From contig BCIH01000016.1 in NCBI GenBank assembly GCA_002897115.2, positions 5,168-69,167 of the forward strand: a DNA stretch of 64,000 nt, read 5' to 3'. Source of the stretch: Prototheca cutis (taxonomy: Eukaryota; Chlorophyta; Trebouxiophyceae; Chlorellales; Chlorellaceae). Both the position numbers and the translations under genes were made by a program. Below are positions 61,587 through 64,000 of the stretch, one piece after another (position 1 is the first letter of the stretch; every line of letters begins with the position of its first letter). The notes under the pieces were generated by a model, which saw nothing but the letters and a program-made list of their open reading frames with translations, did not search any database and was not told the origin of the DNA.

Positions 61587-64000
61587 ATGGCCTATGAGGA
61601 TGCTGACCCAGCGTCACACGCACAGGCGCCCGGCCACGCCCGGCGGACGGCAGCCATGTACCCCGGCATGCTCGGTCGGGGCACGGTCCCTGGCCTGACC
61701 CTGGCCACGCCCTTTGCCATGGCAGAGACTGACACCCCAGTCACGTCGACCTGGACTACCAGCGGGGGCACCGTCCCCGCCGCCAGCACCAGTGCCGACA
61801 CGGGCATGGCATGCCGGCGGCACTGGGCGTCGGACGCTGTCCCCGCCGGGTCGTCGGTCGGCGTCGCCTTTTCGGCCAGTCAATCCAGCGGCACGTTGGT
61901 CTCCATGAGCACACTTCGGGCAGTGTCCACCGACCAGGCAGCGTTTGATGCTACTGGCCGGGGGGTGGCTCTGGCGCGCTCGGGCGCTTCAGCTGCCACT
62001 ACCGTCGCGAGGCCCCACGCCGCTCCGACGCAGCTGCGGCCTAGAACTGTACGTGCTGAGCATGACACGACCCCTGTGCCCGTGGCCCTGGCCCGGCTGC
62101 CCATGCTGAACAAGACCGGTCAGGTGGTCGGGTACCGGCAGGACAGCCAGCGCCGCATGGCGGTGGCTGCGTCGTCGGGTACCGGCACGCCACTGGCGGG
62201 CGCGACGTCCTACGACCCGTCCCGGGGTCCTGCGGCGGGTGAGGCCGAGGGGTCGGCGTCTCCCATGTCCGCGGCCTCCCACTTTGGCTGGCCTGCCGGA
62301 GGTCTTGCGATAGCAGGGGCTGTTGCGGGTGTCCAGCACTCCCAGCACCACCAGACAACAACTGTGCATGGCGCCGAGGTACCGGCGCCATCTGTCGACA
62401 CGTGGACTTACTACGCCGCCCAAGAACACATGCACCAGCAGCACCATGGGCCCAGTCTCCACAGCTTGCACCCAAGCAGATCTGGCGGCCTTCCTTCGGC
62501 CGAGTTCGACGACGACAAGTCAACGACAACACCCCCCGTACCATTACCATGGATGGCATTGGACGAGCAGGTGCTGGCCGACCCCGAGTGGGCCACGGCG
62601 GCTCGCGACCCATTGCGTGGCTGGGAAGACCCCGAGGGTGCGTGCTCCGGCTACTTGTTGGGCGGCGCGCTGGGTCGCGGGGGGTTTTGCACGGTGCGCC
62701 GCGCACTGCATGTGGCGACGGGCGCGGTCGTCGCCATCAAGGTCATCGACCGCTCGCGGCTGCGGGACAGCGCAGACCGCGACCGCGTGCGGCGCGAGGT
62801 GCGTGCAATGCGCGCGCTTCGCAACCACGCGGGCGTCGTGCGGCTGCTGGAAAGCTTTGAAACGCGGGACGCGGTGCTGCTGGTCATGGACACGTGCCCC
62901 GGGGGGAGTCTTCTGGACGCGGTGCGTGCGCGGCGGTGCCTGCCCGAGCCCGAAGCCCGCCGAGTCCTGCGCGGCCTGCTGTGTGCGCTGAGCGCCTGCC
63001 ACGCTGCGGGCATCGTGCACCGCGATGTCAAGCTCGAGAACATCCTGTTCGATGCAGCGGGGCGCGTCCAGCTCATCGATTTCGGCCTGTGCGGCAGCTT
63101 TGTCCCCGGACGGCGGCTGCGCTGCCACTGCGGCTCGCCCAGTTATGCGGCGCCGGAGATTGTCGCACGGCGCGAGTACCAGGCGGCCCCCGTCGACGTC
63201 TGGTCCCTGGGCGTTGTTCTGTTTGCCATGCTTGCGGGGTACCTGCCCTTCCACTCCAAGGACAAGCGGGCGCTGTCGGAGAAAATTGTTGCGGGCACCT
63301 ACCGCCTTCCCGCCTGGGTAAGCCCGGGTGCGGCGGATTTACTGAGCCGCATGCTCAACACCGACCCGGCCCAACGTGCCACCCTCGCCGAGGTCGCGGT
63401 GCATCCCTGGACCACGGCAGTGTTGGAGGACGGTGGTGATGATGGTGCCTTTGTCGCTGCCACCGCGGGGTCCACCACGGAGGGGTCCACGGGCCTGGAC
63501 GCCATGGCAACCGCCACTCAGGCCATCGACAACAACAACACTTCCTGGCAACCGTCTGAGCCTTGGCGGCAGTTGCGCCTGCCCACCATCCCGACCACTG
63601 GTCCAGACGCTGGGTCGCGTGGCATGGCGGCCGCTCTGGCCGCGCCGGTGCTGTTGAACGACCAGGTCTTAGCGGCCGCGCACCTCGTGCTGGGTCTGCA
63701 CCCGGCTGCCGTCTCGGCAAGCATGCACGCCGCGGCCGCTGATGCGACGGCGGCGACCTACCTCCTGCTCTCAGACATTGCCGGCCGGGGCGACCTCGAC
63801 GCCTGGATTGATGGCAGGCTCCGCGTCCTCCACGCCCGACGAGCGAAATTCCTGGCTGTTGTCGGCACGGAGGAGATGCCCGACGATGGTGCTGGACACG
63901 GCAACGCCGATGTCATCCAAATGGCAGCGCCGGCGGCAATGGCGGCCGTTGAGCATGTCAGCTCAGTCTCGCCACGGGCATTGTCGCTCAATGCTCCACA
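61587..64000 (+). CDS. SNF1/AMPK-like Ser/Thr protein kinase with long N-terminal region (C-terminus outside window)
   Basis: One uninterrupted frame runs from the ATG at 61587 to the window end (804 codons, no stop). Residues 1 to about 355 are low-complexity Ala/Ser/Thr/His-rich. The kinase domain follows (about 356-610): glycine loop LGRGGFCTV, VAIKVIDRS with Lys385, GIVHRDVKLENILF with catalytic Asp480, IDFGLCGS with Asp498, GSPSYAAPEIV and PVDVWSLGVVLFAMLAGYLP. CGSPxYAAPE and DVWSxGV place it with SNF1/AMPK/CAMK-type kinases. The activation-loop position normally occupied by the LKB1-target Thr is Cys513 (LRCHCGSP). The tail after the kinase domain is Ala/Thr-rich with no UBA or KA1 domain recognised so far. 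It has no intron in 2.4 kb, unlike every neighbour. If the AG before gcatgg (61584) is an acceptor, a further 5' exon could exist. Confidence 0.9.
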   Translation, partial: MAYEDADPASHAQAPGHARRTAAMYPGMLGRGTVPGLTLATPFAMAETDTPVTSTWTTSGGTVPAASTSADTGMACRRHWASDAVPAGSSVGVAFSASQSSGTLVSMSTLRAVSTDQAAFDATGRGVALARSGASAATTVARPHAAPTQLRPRTVRAEHDTTPVPVALARLPMLNKTGQVVGYRQDSQRRMAVAASSGTGTPLAGATSYDPSRGPAAGEAEGSASPMSAASHFGWPAGGLAIAGAVAGVQHSQHHQTTTVHGAEVPAPSVDTWTYYAAQEHMHQQHHGPSLHSLHPSRSGGLPSAEFDDDKSTTTPPVPLPWMALDEQVLADPEWATAARDPLRGWEDPEGACSGYLLGGALGRGGFCTVRRALHVATGAVVAIKVIDRSRLRDSADRDRVRREVRAMRALRNHAGVVRLLESFETRDAVLLVMDTCPGGSLLDAVRARRCLPEPEARRVLRGLLCALSACHAAGIVHRDVKLENILFDAAGRVQLIDFGLCGSFVPGRRLRCHCGSPSYAAPEIVARREYQAAPVDVWSLGVVLFAMLAGYLPFHSKDKRALSEKIVAGTYRLPAWVSPGAADLLSRMLNTDPAQRATLAEVAVHPWTTAVLEDGGDDGAFVAATAGSTTEGSTGLDAMATATQAIDNNNTSWQPSEPWRQLRLPTIPTTGPDAGSRGMAAALAAPVLLNDQVLAAAHLVLGLHPAAVSASMHAAAADATAATYLLLSDIAGRGDLDAWIDGRLRVLHARRAKFLAVVGTEEMPDDGAGHGNADVIQMAAPAAMAAVEHVSSVSPRALSLNAP

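Overview
This window is nuclear DNA of a green alga, most likely a small GC-rich chlorophyte such as a trebouxiophyte; the class is an inference. The evidence is dense spliceosomal introns with GTGAG/GTGCG-type donors and YYNCAG acceptors, genes for plastid proteins (plastid ribosomal protein L24, a plastid-type DnaJ with a transit peptide), mitochondrial genes with plant-like products, and a very large axonemal dynein heavy chain. The sequence is an assembly: it holds a 47-N run, a 100-N run and scattered single Ns.

Layout. 1-3.3 kb (-): SAC3/GANP-type mRNA-export protein, cut at its C-terminus by the window edge. 4.0-5.7 kb (+): 20S proteasome alpha-1 subunit (PSMA6/PAA). 6.2-8.2 kb (-): mitochondrial citrate synthase. 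9.0-10.3 kb (+): protein with an N-terminal UAP56-binding-like motif, resembling plant UIEF export factors. 10.6-11.9 kb (+): plastid 50S L24. 12.1-42.2 kb (-): one 30-kb outer-arm axonemal dynein heavy chain of the alpha/beta class. 42.7-44.0 kb (-): mitochondrial lipoyl domain fused to a KGD4/MRPS36-like tail, with no acyltransferase domain. 44.6-45.7 kb (-): cytosolic 40S ribosomal protein S5 (uS7). 46.2-48.3 kb (+): plastid DnaJ of the CDJ1 type. 48.5-50.5 kb (-): OMA1-type mitochondrial metalloprotease. 51.0-53.5 kb (-): Ala/Glu-rich coiled-coil protein. 53.8-54.6 kb (-): RNA polymerase III subunit RPC11/POLR3K. 55.3-56.9 kb (+): short CG-1 (CAMTA-type) DNA-binding protein with a coiled coil. 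56.9-61.6 kb: gene-poor, with an exact 632-bp duplication around the 100-N gap. 61.6-64.0 kb (+): SNF1/AMPK-like protein kinase with a long low-complexity N-terminus, cut at its C-terminus by the window edge.

Most genes are housekeeping genes for protein synthesis and turnover, mRNA export, the TCA cycle, mitochondrial quality control and Pol III transcription. Several pairs are divergent and share intergenic regions of about 0.5-0.8 kb (SAC3/PSMA6, citrate synthase/UIEF-like, RPS5/DnaJ, RPC11/CG-1). The most unusual item is the lipoyl-KGD4 fusion, which would put a swinging-arm domain and the presumed E3-tethering peptide of the 2-oxoglutarate dehydrogenase complex on one non-catalytic polypeptide. 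Also notable are the kinase with Cys at the activation-loop Thr position, the CG-1 protein without the usual CAMTA partner domains, and the dynein with a large low-complexity tail insertion and intronic G:C homopolymers up to 73 bp. Exon coordinates come from reading splice sites and checking codon phase; no transcript data were available.
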